Shown here piece by piece: positions 45,015 through 54,915 of a DNA stretch of 64,000 bases. The notes beneath the pieces are model-generated. The model did not search any database. It was not told where the DNA came from and saw only the letters and a program-made list of their open reading frames with translations. The stretch spans positions 1 through 64,000 of the forward strand of contig CAKOOH010000002.1 in the NCBI GenBank assembly GCA_934098485.1, written 5' to 3'. A program made the translations under genes and the position numbers. How positions within the stretch are numbered: position 1 is the first letter of the stretch; every line of letters starts with the position of its first letter. This stretch comes from an uncultured Bacilli bacterium (GTDB lineage Bacteria; Bacillota_I; Bacilli_A; RF39; UBA660).

Positions 45015-45624
45015 ATTCAGTCGCATCTCCTTCTACAACTATATGGGCTGCAAAAGATTTACCTTGATTATCATTTTGTTCAACATTAGTATCAAGAAAA
45101 TATATATATAATGTATAATTGTGAACACTATCAGTTGCATTTTTAAATAATGGACTTGCCGTACCTTTAAATTCTATAGTACTCGCACCAGTTGGTATAT
45201 TACCAGTTAAATTATTTAAAACTACACTAGTTGTATCACTATCTTCTTTATGGCCAATTAATTCATAACTTAAAGCATTATTTTCAAATTCATTTGCATC
45301 TACAACCATTGATATTTTATATTTCATATCTAATTCTGTCGTATTTGTTCCTGTTATCGCAAATGTTTTTTTAATCCAAGCATCTGACTCAGACTTATTG
45401 CCAGCTGTTCCCCTTGGATATACTTTTTCGGTTGGTCTAATTTCCAAATCAGTACTGTTATTTTGATAAGTTAATATCATTTTTCCCGCTTCCATTGTAA
45501 TAGTAGAAGCACTTTCAAAATCTCCACGTAAGTTAGCACTAAAATATGAATATGATACACCTAATGCGGCTACAACAAGTAATGCTACTAAACTAATACT
45601 TAAAACAGTTTTATTTGCTTTCAT
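45013..45624 (-). CDS. TasA/camelysin-like fibre protein
   Basis: 203 residues. SipW-type signal (MKANKTVLSISLVALLVVAA then LGVSYSYFSANLRG) and the ESASTIT start of the mature domain, as in the 21726-22871 protein. The rest is a single beta-rich TasA-like domain (VYPRGTAGNKSESDAWIKKTF, TLYIYFLDTNVEQNDNQGKSF). Likely a secreted matrix or fibre subunit. It has its own promoter and terminator, so it is not part of the secretion operon upstream. Confidence 0.8.
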   Translation of the reverse strand: MKANKTVLSISLVALLVVAALGVSYSYFSANLRGDFESASTITMEAGKMILTYQNNSTDLEIRPTEKVYPRGTAGNKSESDAWIKKTFAITGTNTTELDMKYKISMVVDANEFENNALSYELIGHKEDSDTTSVVLNNLTGNIPTGASTIEFKGTASPLFKNATDSVHNYTLYIYFLDTNVEQNDNQGKSFAAHIVVEGDATE

Positions 45625-45652
45625 AAATAACCTACTCTCTATTTCTATAGTT

Positions 45653-45681
45653 ATTTTACAATATCTATTTTTTTATTTCAA
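45653..45681 (-). promoter_or_regulatory. Promoter of the TasA-like gene
   Basis: TTGAAA (45676-45681), 17 bp, TAAAAT (45653-45658) on the minus strand. Confidence 0.65.
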
Positions 45682-48141
45682 CTAAGAATTATCATCATCA
45701 TTAAAAAAATCATCGTAATATTGATCATCAGTAATATCACCAACAACAACACTATCTTTATCAACATTTATAGTTGGTTCTTCATTATTAGAATCAGATT
45801 TATCCTCTTTAATTAAATCATTAAAATTAAATGCTGAAGTCATATCTAATTTATCATAATCATCTGATTTATCTTTAGAAATATCTAATGTTTCTGGTTT
45901 GGATTCTTTATTCTTTGCCTTTTCTTCTTCTTCTAATTTTGCAATTTGCTCATCAATTCTTTTAACTAAATTATCTATATCAAATTTAGGAGCATTAAAA
46001 TCACTTTTCGGTTCTTCTTTATCATCTAAAGTATCAAAACTCATATCATCCACATTATCATTAAAATCATTTAAAAATTTACCATTATTTGCCTTTGCTT
46101 TAATTTCATTATTTGCGTTAGATAAAAAGTTTGGTTCACTTATACTTGTGTCATTTTCTTTATTGTTTTCACTAAAAAATGGGGAAAACTGATTATCATC
46201 TATTTGATTCAAACTATTGTTGTTGTCTTGATTTTTATTATTTACCTGTTTATTAGTAAAACCTCCAAAAGGATTTAAAGAATTTACCTCTGCCGGAGTA
46301 CTTTCAATTTCTAGTGTTTTATTAGTTATTTTACTTTCATTTGATAAATCTTCTATTTTTTCATTTGCCGGCTTATTTTCTGGCGTGTTTTTAGCATTAT
46401 TATTATCTAATGCTTCAAATAATTTATTTCTTTTTTGAACTTTAACAAATTCTTTAATATCAAATAATTCTACTTTACGTCTTTCACGTTCCACTAATTT
46501 ACCATTACCAAATTCATGACCCCAGTCAATTTCAAAACTAGGTGTCATTTTAGTTCTAAATGGATTTAACCTACTTCTTAAAATAATAACTTCAAACATT
46601 TGTAGTTTTTGTAAATCTGATACCGTAATAAGCGGTGTTGATGCTGTTTTATCTTTTTCTTTAGATTTAACCTCACCACATAACTTACTTATTTCTTCTA
46701 AAGCCGCAAGTTCTGTTGTAATTAAATATATAATATTACCGCAGTTACTTCTAATTGTTTCCGCTTGCTCTTTACCATATACATCGTTAAGTTGCGCAAA
46801 ATTTTGAATAATAAAAGTAAATCTGATTGCTCTAGAACGAGCCGCTGTTACCATAGTAGTAACATCTTTAAGTGGCGGCATATTTGCAAACTCATCTAAA
46901 ATAAAATTTGTTTTAAAAGGTAGTTTACCTTTAGGATATGTTTGAGCCACATCAATAAGTGTTTCATATAACTGCTTTAAGAAAATAGTAGCAAGTGCAT
47001 GATATGTAGTTTTTTCATCATGAATAATCATAAACACCGCTGTTTTTTGCGTCCCTATCTCTCTCATGTTAAAATCACTATAAGAAAGCATTTCCGAAAG
47101 TTCTTCCTTAGTCGCAAATAATCTTATTTTCTGTCTAAATACTGATAAAATACTACCTTTTGTTTCATTTGGAGCATTTATCGTATTTGATGCAAACACA
47201 TAAGTATTTGAATCTTCACCCTTTAAAGTAAAATACTCTTTCGTATAATTACTTGTTGCAAAGTTTTCTTCTCCAACTGTTGACATATAATTTATTGAAT
47301 TTAAATTAATTTGATCTTCCTTAGCATCTTGAAACAACCCAAGAGCAAGTCCTGAGAAGAAGTCAGAAGCTGATTTTTCCCAGAATGGATCATTTTTATT
47401 ATTTGGATCATACAAAATATTATGAGCAACATCATCTAGAAGTTCAACAGCTTTATCGGTATTACCTTCTTTATATAATTGATATGGAAGTGTAAGGGGA
47501 TTCCAAGCATTTCCTAAATTAGGATTACGGAAATTTAAAACAATGATTTTATATCCCTTACTTCTTAAAAATTCTGAGTGATCACGATAAAGTTCACCCT
47601 TTGGATCGGTTACAATAATGCTTTCTCCATGTCTAGCAAGTGTTTGAATTTGTGCATTAACTACGCAAGAACTCTTACCAGAACCAGTCGCACCAATAAC
47701 TAAACTATGGTATTCTCCATTATCAACCCAAATGTTTTTACCATCATTAATTAAAGGCATACCACCTGCTTCACTAGTTTGCTCTTTAATTATAACTTTT
47801 TCAACATCTTTATCATTCTTTATTTCATTAGGTTTAGCCCATCTACTATAACCTTTTTCTTCTTTTTCCTTAAAAGAAAAACCAATTCCCTTTGAACCTT
47901 TGTCTCTATCAAAAATATAAGATGATACTGACAAAAATATAGAGACTAAAACTGCCGTAAATACTACTAAAGTTGGAAGCAAATAAGGACTAACAAATCC
48001 TTTAAAAAAATTAAGTCCAAAAAATTCTGAGGTATTTAATAAAGATGTAACATTTAATACTGCTAGTGATGATAAAATTAGTAGAAAAATACAAAATATA
48101 ATAAAAATTACTAAATCTTTTGGTTTTACTCTAAATTTCAT
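45682..48141 (-). CDS. VirD4/TraG-type coupling ATPase of a type IV secretion system
   Basis: 819 residues. Two N-terminal membrane helices (about 9-32 and 50-75), a TraG/VirD4 core with Walker A VIGATGSGKSS (residues 148-158), VTDPKGEL, NFRNPNLGNAWNPL, Walker B FILDEFANMPPL and RSRAIRFTFIIQNFAQL, then an Asn/Asp/Glu/Lys-rich tail of about 250 residues (roughly 560-819). It delivers substrates to the T4SS channel. The tail is unusually long and may bind substrates; that is an inference. A GAGGAG site precedes the ATG. It is the last gene of the T4SS operon. Confidence 0.93.
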   Translation of the reverse strand: MKFRVKPKDLVIFIIFCIFLLILSSLAVLNVTSLLNTSEFFGLNFFKGFVSPYLLPTLVVFTAVLVSIFLSVSSYIFDRDKGSKGIGFSFKEKEEKGYSRWAKPNEIKNDKDVEKVIIKEQTSEAGGMPLINDGKNIWVDNGEYHSLVIGATGSGKSSCVVNAQIQTLARHGESIIVTDPKGELYRDHSEFLRSKGYKIIVLNFRNPNLGNAWNPLTLPYQLYKEGNTDKAVELLDDVAHNILYDPNNKNDPFWEKSASDFFSGLALGLFQDAKEDQINLNSINYMSTVGEENFATSNYTKEYFTLKGEDSNTYVFASNTINAPNETKGSILSVFRQKIRLFATKEELSEMLSYSDFNMREIGTQKTAVFMIIHDEKTTYHALATIFLKQLYETLIDVAQTYPKGKLPFKTNFILDEFANMPPLKDVTTMVTAARSRAIRFTFIIQNFAQLNDVYGKEQAETIRSNCGNIIYLITTELAALEEISKLCGEVKSKEKDKTASTPLITVSDLQKLQMFEVIILRSRLNPFRTKMTPSFEIDWGHEFGNGKLVERERRKVELFDIKEFVKVQKRNKLFEALDNNNAKNTPENKPANEKIEDLSNESKITNKTLEIESTPAEVNSLNPFGGFTNKQVNNKNQDNNNSLNQIDDNQFSPFFSENNKENDTSISEPNFLSNANNEIKAKANNGKFLNDFNDNVDDMSFDTLDDKEEPKSDFNAPKFDIDNLVKRIDEQIAKLEEEEKAKNKESKPETLDISKDKSDDYDKLDMTSAFNFNDLIKEDKSDSNNEEPTINVDKDSVVVGDITDDQYYDDFFNDDDNS

Positions 48142-48196
48142 AGTATCTTCTCCTCGTCATTCTTTATTATATAATAATATTTTTATTTTTTCTATA

Positions 48197-48913
48197 TTAA
48201 TTATTAGAAAATTTCACTTTATAATAAGTATAAAATCCAAAAACAAATATCACTGTTAAAACAAGTCCAATCAAAAATACAATTAATACGTTACTTTCTT
48301 TTTCATCAAGTAGTGTATTATATGAAATATCTGATTTATCTATTTCAATTGATATCTCTTTATTTTTAAAATTATTTTTATTAATAAACCATGTATAAGT
48401 ATTATCTTTTATTTCATCTGCATTATTATTAATTACTTTATAATTGGTAGTAAAATTTACCGTAACATTATTTAATAATTCATAATAATCAAAACATTTA
48501 AAATAGTTACCTGTACTTATTTTAATATTATTGTTACTATTTTTTACACTGACATTATCATAACATTGTCTAATAATAGGTGATAAATAATATTTATTTT
48601 GCTTTAATTCATTGGAATATGTTAAACCTATTTCTTTATCAGTATCAAATTTTTTTAATTCAAAACTTTGTGTTTTTTCCATTTCTTGACCATTTAATAC
48701 ATCATGCATGCTTTGATATGTATAATTAATTTGTTCTTCAAAAGAAAAACCATTTTTCGAAACATTATCTTTATTTTCTTTTTTTTCTATAAGTGAACCG
48801 TTCTCCTTAAAAGAATCATTTTCTAAAGAAACGTTATATTCCACACTACAGCCACTAAGTAAAAGAATTAAAATAAACATTAATAATATCTTTTTTATTT
48901 TGAACATGCCCAT
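48197..48913 (-). CDS. Lipoprotein with C-terminal membrane helix
   Basis: 238 residues. The signal ends in a lipobox (LLLSGCSVEY), so lipidation is expected at Cys22. The mature part is polar and beta-rich with a few Cys, and a helix near the C-terminus (VLIVFLIGLVLTVIFVFGFY) is followed by a basic end. It overlaps the start of the C39-like gene by 19 bases. Between T4SS genes, so likely part of the envelope complex. It resembles no named T4SS component I know. Confidence 0.75.
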   Translation of the reverse strand: MGMFKIKKILLMFILILLLSGCSVEYNVSLENDSFKENGSLIEKKENKDNVSKNGFSFEEQINYTYQSMHDVLNGQEMEKTQSFELKKFDTDKEIGLTYSNELKQNKYYLSPIIRQCYDNVSVKNSNNNIKISTGNYFKCFDYYELLNNVTVNFTTNYKVINNNADEIKDNTYTWFINKNNFKNKEISIEIDKSDISYNTLLDEKESNVLIVFLIGLVLTVIFVFGFYTYYKVKFSNN

Positions 48914-49920
48914 GCCGCTGCCGCCTCACTAGGGAAAATACTTATATCCCATGCCATTTTTGATCTTTCTTCACTATTAGGATCTGCTACAACTATTCTT
49001 CCATCTTCAGTTACTTTTCTTAATACTATAAAATGTCCGCCACTAGAAAAGTGTCCAGGATTTACAGACATTGAAATTAATTTACCACTAAGTAAACTAT
49101 TTGTTATAGATGCTGCATCTGTATTGATTTGCGTACAAGTAACACCATAGGCACTACTAACAGCTGGCATAAACGCCCATGCCGTACCATTATCTTTTAC
49201 TCTATAACCATTTTTTAAACTATAATCAGCTGTTTCAATTGGCGTAATCATTTGACCAGTTATATTTGTTAAAATCATAGCCATTGCTGTAGGACAGCAT
49301 CCTGATGTAGCAATGGTAGTTCCGTATCCGTAAGTAACATGAGCATAATTATATTGAAAAAAATGAGTAAAACCATCATTAACTAAATAAGGAACACTAT
49401 CATCACCTATTACAACCTCACCATCAGCGCCTTCATCTTTACTTTCAAATTGGTTATTTTCATTATTATTAGTTAATTCTAATATACCACCAGCATTAGG
49501 TAAAAATCCAACTAAAAGAATCAAACTCACAAATATTATTATACCACTTCCACCTAATATAATAGGAATTTTATATTTTTTCCAAAGAATCTTTAAAAGA
49601 ATTCTTTTACCAATTTTTTTTCCTGCTTTTTTTGCGTTTTTTAATTTATCTTGTATTTCATTAAAATCATTTATATTTTCATCATTATCATTATCTGAAG
49701 TGCCTTCATCTATTTGTGACAAACCTGGTTCTAACATGGATTCAGTCTGATTAACATTTTCTTCATTATTTAAAACGGTTGATTTATCATCATTTTGACC
49801 ACCATAATAAAAATTGGGAATGCCTGTTTGGTTTGTTTTGATTTCCGATGCTAAATGGGCATAATTTTTTTTAACATTATTATAAGAGGTAACATTATTT
49901 TTACCATTTTCTTCATTCAT
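48895..49920 (-). CDS. Membrane-anchored C39-like peptidase domain protein
   Basis: 341 residues. An Asn-rich cytoplasmic N-terminus of about 110 residues, one transmembrane helix (about 116-140), then a Peptidase_C39_2-like domain outside the cell: GTTIATSGCCPTAMAMIL gives the candidate catalytic Cys, HFSSGGHFIVLRK the His, and VVADPNS the Asp/Asn. Such domains cut peptides or peptidoglycan cross-bridges. As part of a T4SS operon it may open the wall or process secreted proteins. Start preceded by GGAGG. Confidence 0.8.
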   Translation of the reverse strand: MNEENGKNNVTSYNNVKKNYAHLASEIKTNQTGIPNFYYGGQNDDKSTVLNNEENVNQTESMLEPGLSQIDEGTSDNDNDENINDFNEIQDKLKNAKKAGKKIGKRILLKILWKKYKIPIILGGSGIIIFVSLILLVGFLPNAGGILELTNNNENNQFESKDEGADGEVVIGDDSVPYLVNDGFTHFFQYNYAHVTYGYGTTIATSGCCPTAMAMILTNITGQMITPIETADYSLKNGYRVKDNGTAWAFMPAVSSAYGVTCTQINTDAASITNSLLSGKLISMSVNPGHFSSGGHFIVLRKVTEDGRIVVADPNSEERSKMAWDISIFPSEAAAAWACSK

Positions 49921-49938
49921 AAAATTACCTCCTTTTCC

Positions 49939-50418
49939 TTAATTTAAAATCACTGTATAATCCATTATACTATTTTCAATAAATCTATAAGTATTACCTG
50001 AATTATCTATAATATAAAAAGTATTTTTTTTGTTATATGTACTATATGAATATTTTTTAACTTCGGCTTTTTCTAATTTAATTGATTTTAATTGATTAAT
50101 ATAATATTCAAATTCTTCAATACTTGAAAATCTTTTAGATTTTTCTTCACTATCTAATAATTCATAGGCCTTTTCTGGATAATATAACATAAAATTAACA
50201 TACTCAGCTAAATACTTTTTAGCCACTTGCTCTGTATTTACATATACCGGAATAACTTCATTAATTTTATAGTCTCTTATTGTTTTATTAGATTCATCTT
50301 GAAAAAAATACCCTTCCGCGCCTTTTTCTTTTTTTGTTATAAAAAAGATTATTAATGATGATAATATCAAAATAGCACATATAATAATTATTCTCTTATT
50401 ATCATTTAAATTATTCAT
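49939..50418 (-). CDS. VirB8/TcpC-like membrane protein 2
   Basis: 159 residues from the ATG at 50416-50418, chosen because AAAGGTGG lies five bases before it. Short cytoplasmic start, one helix (about 9-28), then an extracytoplasmic domain with TEQVAKKYLAEYVNFMLYYPEKAYELLD and then SIEEFEYYINQL, which fits an NTF2-like VirB8/TcpC fold by pattern. It overlaps the upstream gene by eight bases (ATGAATAA), so they are co-translated, as expected for two VirB8-like partners. Confidence 0.6.
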   Translation of the reverse strand: MNNLNDNKRIIIICAILILSSLIIFFITKKEKGAEGYFFQDESNKTIRDYKINEVIPVYVNTEQVAKKYLAEYVNFMLYYPEKAYELLDSEEKSKRFSSIEEFEYYINQLKSIKLEKAEVKKYSYSTYNKKNTFYIIDNSGNTYRFIENSIMDYTVILN

Positions 50419-50908
50419 TTGTACCACCTTTAAATATCTTTCCATCATAAGGAATTATATCAAAAATATTATCATCATTTATATTAATTATTACATAATA
50501 ATCATCTGTAATATTTAAACTATCAATAGTTTCTTCCATTAAATAACCATATACATAATATTTATTATTTTCTTTATAAATCTTTTTTGCTTGAAAAGTA
50601 GTTTTACCACTCAAATTAGGAACATAATTATATACATTTTCAAGATTAATTCCATGATCATTAATATAATCATCATTTAAAAGTAATAATATATTACCAC
50701 TATCTTTACTATAAATTGTATTAATAAATTTATTAATACAATTTTCGATTGTAAAAAAGTTAGAAGGATTATTAACTACAACATAATTATTACCTGTTTT
50801 ACCATTATTAACTTTTGTAGTTTTGTTAACAACTAAAATTAATGTAATTATTAAAATAGTTATAGTTCCTATCAAAATATATTTTTTATTATCCTTTATT
50901 TTTTTCAT
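50411..50908 (-). CDS. VirB8/TcpC-like membrane protein 1
   Basis: 165 residues. One N-terminal helix (about 10-28), then an extracytoplasmic domain with FTIENCINKFINTIYSKDSGN and a beta-rich end (VYGYLMEETIDSLNITDDYY). The layout parallels the next protein and VirB8-like NTF2 domains of Gram-positive T4SSs. Located between the M23-lysozyme protein and its partner. The assignment is by architecture, not by clear motifs. Confidence 0.55.
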   Translation of the reverse strand: MKKIKDNKKYILIGTITILIITLILVVNKTTKVNNGKTGNNYVVVNNPSNFFTIENCINKFINTIYSKDSGNILLLLNDDYINDHGINLENVYNYVPNLSGKTTFQAKKIYKENNKYYVYGYLMEETIDSLNITDDYYVIININDDNIFDIIPYDGKIFKGGTNE

Positions 50909-50917
50909 AATAACCTC

Positions 50918-53095
50918 TTATGAATACGTTCCATCATAAATGCCATGAACAAATAATTGACATTCTTTTTGTCTTCTTTTTCTAAGTGCCGAAGCGTATG
51001 TTGAATTAATTGCCTTACTTGTCCACCAATTAGAGCATAAAGCGTCTGTAGAGCCATAAGAGTTATAAGCTTCAACAAACCCATTAATATTACCTGCATT
51101 ATAATCCAAGATAGTTAAAGCATCTATTTGTTGTTGATTTAAATTTAACCCAGCACTGGCAAGTACCATTTTTACATTATTTGTATACTCTTCAAGAACC
51201 ATAGCTTGAACTTGATCAACAGTACTTATAGGTATCGTTTTACCACAATAATTAGTATATGGTGGCGATAATGGGTAACCAACCGCTGCAAATTTATCAT
51301 ATTGATAAGTTAAAGTTACCCCTATTCCAACTGTAGGAACATCATCAGTATTACAGTAAACTTGATAACTATCACCTATAATATTACCTGTGCCTTCTAA
51401 ACCTAAAAGCATTTGTAATAGTTCACTACTTGCTACTGCCGGTCTAGGATTATCAATTTTCACATAATCATTAGGATTTACAGCAGTTGCCTTACTTGAT
51501 CCCGTTCTAACCTCAAAATATAAAGAAGTTCTATTAGTTTTGCCACTAGCACCCATTTTACCAATAACTTGTCCCTGACTAACAGAGTCTCCGACATTTA
51601 CCGTTATAGTGCCTTCATGCAAATGACCATATAAAGTAGAATTTCCATCAGCATGAAGAACGATAACGTAATTACCATAACCACTACCACATTTTTTATC
51701 ATCATTGCTTTTACAACTATTATATACTTCAGAAACAGTTCCTGTACTTACAGCAATAATATTAGTCATTCCAGCGGTTGCATTAGCAATTATTTCTATT
51801 CCATAATTTTTATTATATTCATTATTAACATCATCTCTAGTAGTACCATAATCACGGTATATACTAGATGTTTCCGGATCACCTGTTGCAAAAGTTTTTC
51901 CATCCTCCAAGGTCGTTTCTACACTTCCAATCGGCCACCAATATCCATGACCATTAACATCCATGTAAGAAACATTAGCTCCCCCATTAACTTCATAACC
52001 GTTATAATCATGTAGCATATCTTTTATATTATTTACTATTTGTGTTCTTGCTTTTTTGATTTCCTCTTCATTTTCACTTAACATTGTATCATCAGCTTTA
52101 GCATAGAATTCATCCATTGTTTCCACTCCAGCATTTTTTAATACTTTAGCAAAATAATATTGTAAATGAGGTTTTTTATCAAAATAGTCACCGTCTAATA
52201 AAAATTGCCAATAATAATTTTCATCCACACTTTGCGTTCTTTCAGAAGTATATTTACCGGGAGTACTAAAACCAGCATTTAATGCTTCTTCATCACATTT
52301 TTTTTGTCCATCACTTTTAATACCAAAAAAACTTCCAATCGCCGTAGCAAATTTATCCCAGCTACTTACTAATCCTGTTGAAACAGTAGCAGCACATACT
52401 TCATGATTTAAAATATTTTTTGTTGGTTGTCCTACATCACAAACTAAGAATTTTTCTTGTTTAGTAGTTACATTGCCCTCCTCATCAGTTACTTCAATGT
52501 TTCTAGTTTCATAAGTCCCTTCTTTATAACCAATACATGTAGCCTTATAACCAATCATTGATTTAATTAATAGTTTTAATGTATCTTTTTCATTCGCAAA
52601 GTAATATGCAATTGCTTCATTTTCTGCGTCATCAGCATCAGGATCATATGCATCAATATCTTCATCGGCATCATAATTATAAGCCGTTTTATCAGTTTTA
52701 TTAACTTGTTTATAATAAATACCATCATCGGTAAACATATCTACAGAAATATCATAAAAAACTGTCGCAATTATTATATTATCAGTATTAGAATTAAATT
52801 TGACCCCTTTTCTTTCATATTTCGCTAAAATTTTATATAATCTCGTGTAAAATTGCCTCTGACTTTCTAAAATTTCTTCAGTACAATTTTCTACGTCTTC
52901 TTCATCATATTTAGAACTACAAGAATTCGTCCAAAAGCCTAAATTATTTTTGGCAAATTCATCAAAATCAAAATCTTTATATTTAAAATTAGCGGCATAA
53001 ACACTAAAATTCATACTAAAAAAAGCTATCAAAAAAATTGATATAGAAAATATCATTTTTTTTGATAACTTAAAATTATTTACAAACTTTAGCAT
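50918..53095 (-). CDS. Secreted peptidoglycan hydrolase: degenerate M23 plus lysozyme-like domain
   Basis: 725 residues with a signal peptide (about 1-34). A novel N-terminal region of about 360 residues with several Cys is followed by an M23/LytM domain and a GH24-like lysozyme domain (LLGLEGTGNI, TVGIGVTLTY, ALTILDYNAGN, RKRRQKECQLF). In M23, the usual HxGxD zinc motif is NYGIE (Asn430, Glu434), while HLH (His491, His493) is intact, so metal binding is doubtful; the lysozyme half still has its Glu. Such two-enzyme proteins make gaps in the wall for T4SS assembly. Between VirB8-like genes and VirB4. Confidence 0.88.
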   Translation of the reverse strand: MLKFVNNFKLSKKMIFSISIFLIAFFSMNFSVYAANFKYKDFDFDEFAKNNLGFWTNSCSSKYDEEDVENCTEEILESQRQFYTRLYKILAKYERKGVKFNSNTDNIIIATVFYDISVDMFTDDGIYYKQVNKTDKTAYNYDADEDIDAYDPDADDAENEAIAYYFANEKDTLKLLIKSMIGYKATCIGYKEGTYETRNIEVTDEEGNVTTKQEKFLVCDVGQPTKNILNHEVCAATVSTGLVSSWDKFATAIGSFFGIKSDGQKKCDEEALNAGFSTPGKYTSERTQSVDENYYWQFLLDGDYFDKKPHLQYYFAKVLKNAGVETMDEFYAKADDTMLSENEEEIKKARTQIVNNIKDMLHDYNGYEVNGGANVSYMDVNGHGYWWPIGSVETTLEDGKTFATGDPETSSIYRDYGTTRDDVNNEYNKNYGIEIIANATAGMTNIIAVSTGTVSEVYNSCKSNDDKKCGSGYGNYVIVLHADGNSTLYGHLHEGTITVNVGDSVSQGQVIGKMGASGKTNRTSLYFEVRTGSSKATAVNPNDYVKIDNPRPAVASSELLQMLLGLEGTGNIIGDSYQVYCNTDDVPTVGIGVTLTYQYDKFAAVGYPLSPPYTNYCGKTIPISTVDQVQAMVLEEYTNNVKMVLASAGLNLNQQQIDALTILDYNAGNINGFVEAYNSYGSTDALCSNWWTSKAINSTYASALRKRRQKECQLFVHGIYDGTYS

Positions 53096-53118
53096 AAACT
53101 ACCACCCTCTATAAATAA

Positions 53119-54915
53119 CTATAATCCCCCACCAGAACCAAACGAATCTAACTCTTCTTGAGTAAGAACAACATTAATTCTCATTCTTCTGTTTCCACAA
53201 ACAAATAGTGCTTCACCTTGACTATATGTTTTAATGCTCTCTTTTTCATTATCATTTAAATCAATTAACTTAGATAAATCCTCAACGGCTTGTTTTTTTA
53301 AACCCATTACTAAATAATAAGAAGCATTATCGAAAATTGCTTTACCATGCATTAAAACATTTTCTGCGGCAAAATCTGTTGGTTGCTGAGTTATTATTAT
53401 CGTACCCGTATTATACTTACGGCTTCTTCTTTGAATTTGTGCTAAGAATTCTGCACCTAATTCATTTCTTGCAGATAAAAGTACATGTGCTTCATCAACA
53501 TACATAATGGTATTAGTAGATTTATCTAAACATAAACCCCATGCGTATTTTAAGATATTAAAGAATAAAGCATTACGGATATTCTCATCACTATTCATTA
53601 ATTCTTTAATATTAAACACTATAAAATCACTTTCAGTTTGAAGTGTAGTATGACCATTAAAATAATATCTTAATTCTTTTACAAAAGGTCTTACTCTAAG
53701 TTCTAATCTTTCCATTACATCTTTTTCTCTAGTTGCTTCTGGCATAGATAATAATTTCCCTTTTATTGTTGCATAAACATCATCAAACGTTGGATAATCA
53801 TTACTTGTTAAATGACTAAAATCACTTTCAAAACTAATTCCAAATCTTTTATAGGTATCCTGAACAACTTCACTAAACATTGCCAAAACATCATCTTCAA
53901 TAGTTGGATAATAATATTTCATAAAAGCTTTTAATGATTGAAGTGTTCTTGTTAAAACAGTATAACCTAATCCATCAGCAAGTTCATCTTCATCGGCATC
54001 AAAAACAACTTCTAAAGGATTTATAATACCATATTCCCCACCTTTACCAAGATCAATGAAATCTCCTCCAAAATGTTTAGTCATTTCCTCTAGTTCCCCT
54101 TCAGGATCTATAGCAATAATTTTACAACCATTTCTAATATGAGTTCTAAGCATTAATTTTGCAGCAGTACTTTTACCTGAACCAGATGAACCCAAAATAA
54201 TTAAATTAGCATTATTTCTATTAAATTCTTTTTTTATTTGATATAAAAATTGATTAAATAAAACTACGCCTCCTGAAAAGTCTACACCAAGTAAAGTTGC
54301 AGAACCAGGATCTTTAATACTATCAAATACGAATGGATACATTGCGGCAATTGTTGGACTTGGAATCGGAATACCGACCCTATCCTCAATATCTTGTTTA
54401 GGAAAAATTGGAAGCATAGATTTAAGAACTTTTTCTTGTTCAAACATCATTGGAATTCCTCTCATTCCCATCGCATCTAAAATATTTCTAAGTTGCATTT
54501 TTTTATTATCCAATTCTTCCTGAGTATCAGCCATAATCATTAAATGCATTTGAAAATCAAATATTTTTGATTGTGTAGCCGCTAACATTTGTACAAAAGA
54601 TTCTAAAGATTCATAATCTTGGCGAATTCTTTCTTGAATTGTACGATCATTTTCCTTTTGATATCTTGCTTTTAAATCTGCTATTTCTTTATTAATCATT
54701 CTACTCATTGTAGAAAAATCTATTGGAATATGTTTAATTACAACTTTTACCCCCGGTATCTGTGTAATATTAGATAGAAAACCAGGACCTATAACTTTAG
54801 GATAACTTATAACCGTTAAAATCGTTGCAAACTTATCACTAATAATGAATTCGTTAATACTCTTGCCAAAATCTATTCCTTTAGGAGCAATTTCACTCTT
54901 AAATATATTAGACAT
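53119..54915 (-). CDS. VirB4/TrsE-type T4SS ATPase
   Basis: 598 residues. It energises pilus and channel assembly at the membrane. N-terminal CagE/TrbE-like region (MSNIFKSEIAPKGIDFGKSI, ISYPKVIGPGFLSNITQIPG), Walker A ILGSSGSGKST at about residues 241-250, IIAIDPEGEL, Walker B TIMYVDEAHVLL (about 460-470) and the Gln/Thr segment NTGTIIITQQPTDF. It overlaps the TrsD-like gene by eight bases (ATGTCTAA). The arrangement PrgI-TrsD-TrsE matches that of Gram-positive conjugative plasmids. Confidence 0.93.
   Translation of the reverse strand: MSNIFKSEIAPKGIDFGKSINEFIISDKFATILTVISYPKVIGPGFLSNITQIPGVKVVIKHIPIDFSTMSRMINKEIADLKARYQKENDRTIQERIRQDYESLESFVQMLAATQSKIFDFQMHLMIMADTQEELDNKKMQLRNILDAMGMRGIPMMFEQEKVLKSMLPIFPKQDIEDRVGIPIPSPTIAAMYPFVFDSIKDPGSATLLGVDFSGGVVLFNQFLYQIKKEFNRNNANLIILGSSGSGKSTAAKLMLRTHIRNGCKIIAIDPEGELEEMTKHFGGDFIDLGKGGEYGIINPLEVVFDADEDELADGLGYTVLTRTLQSLKAFMKYYYPTIEDDVLAMFSEVVQDTYKRFGISFESDFSHLTSNDYPTFDDVYATIKGKLLSMPEATREKDVMERLELRVRPFVKELRYYFNGHTTLQTESDFIVFNIKELMNSDENIRNALFFNILKYAWGLCLDKSTNTIMYVDEAHVLLSARNELGAEFLAQIQRRSRKYNTGTIIITQQPTDFAAENVLMHGKAIFDNASYYLVMGLKKQAVEDLSKLIDLNDNEKESIKTYSQGEALFVCGNRRMRINVVLTQEELDSFGSGGGL

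Noticed and set aside
50905..51099. Minus-strand 64-codon frame at the end of the wall hydrolase
   Set aside because: It lies within the same strand as the lysozyme domain in another frame, with no independent signals.
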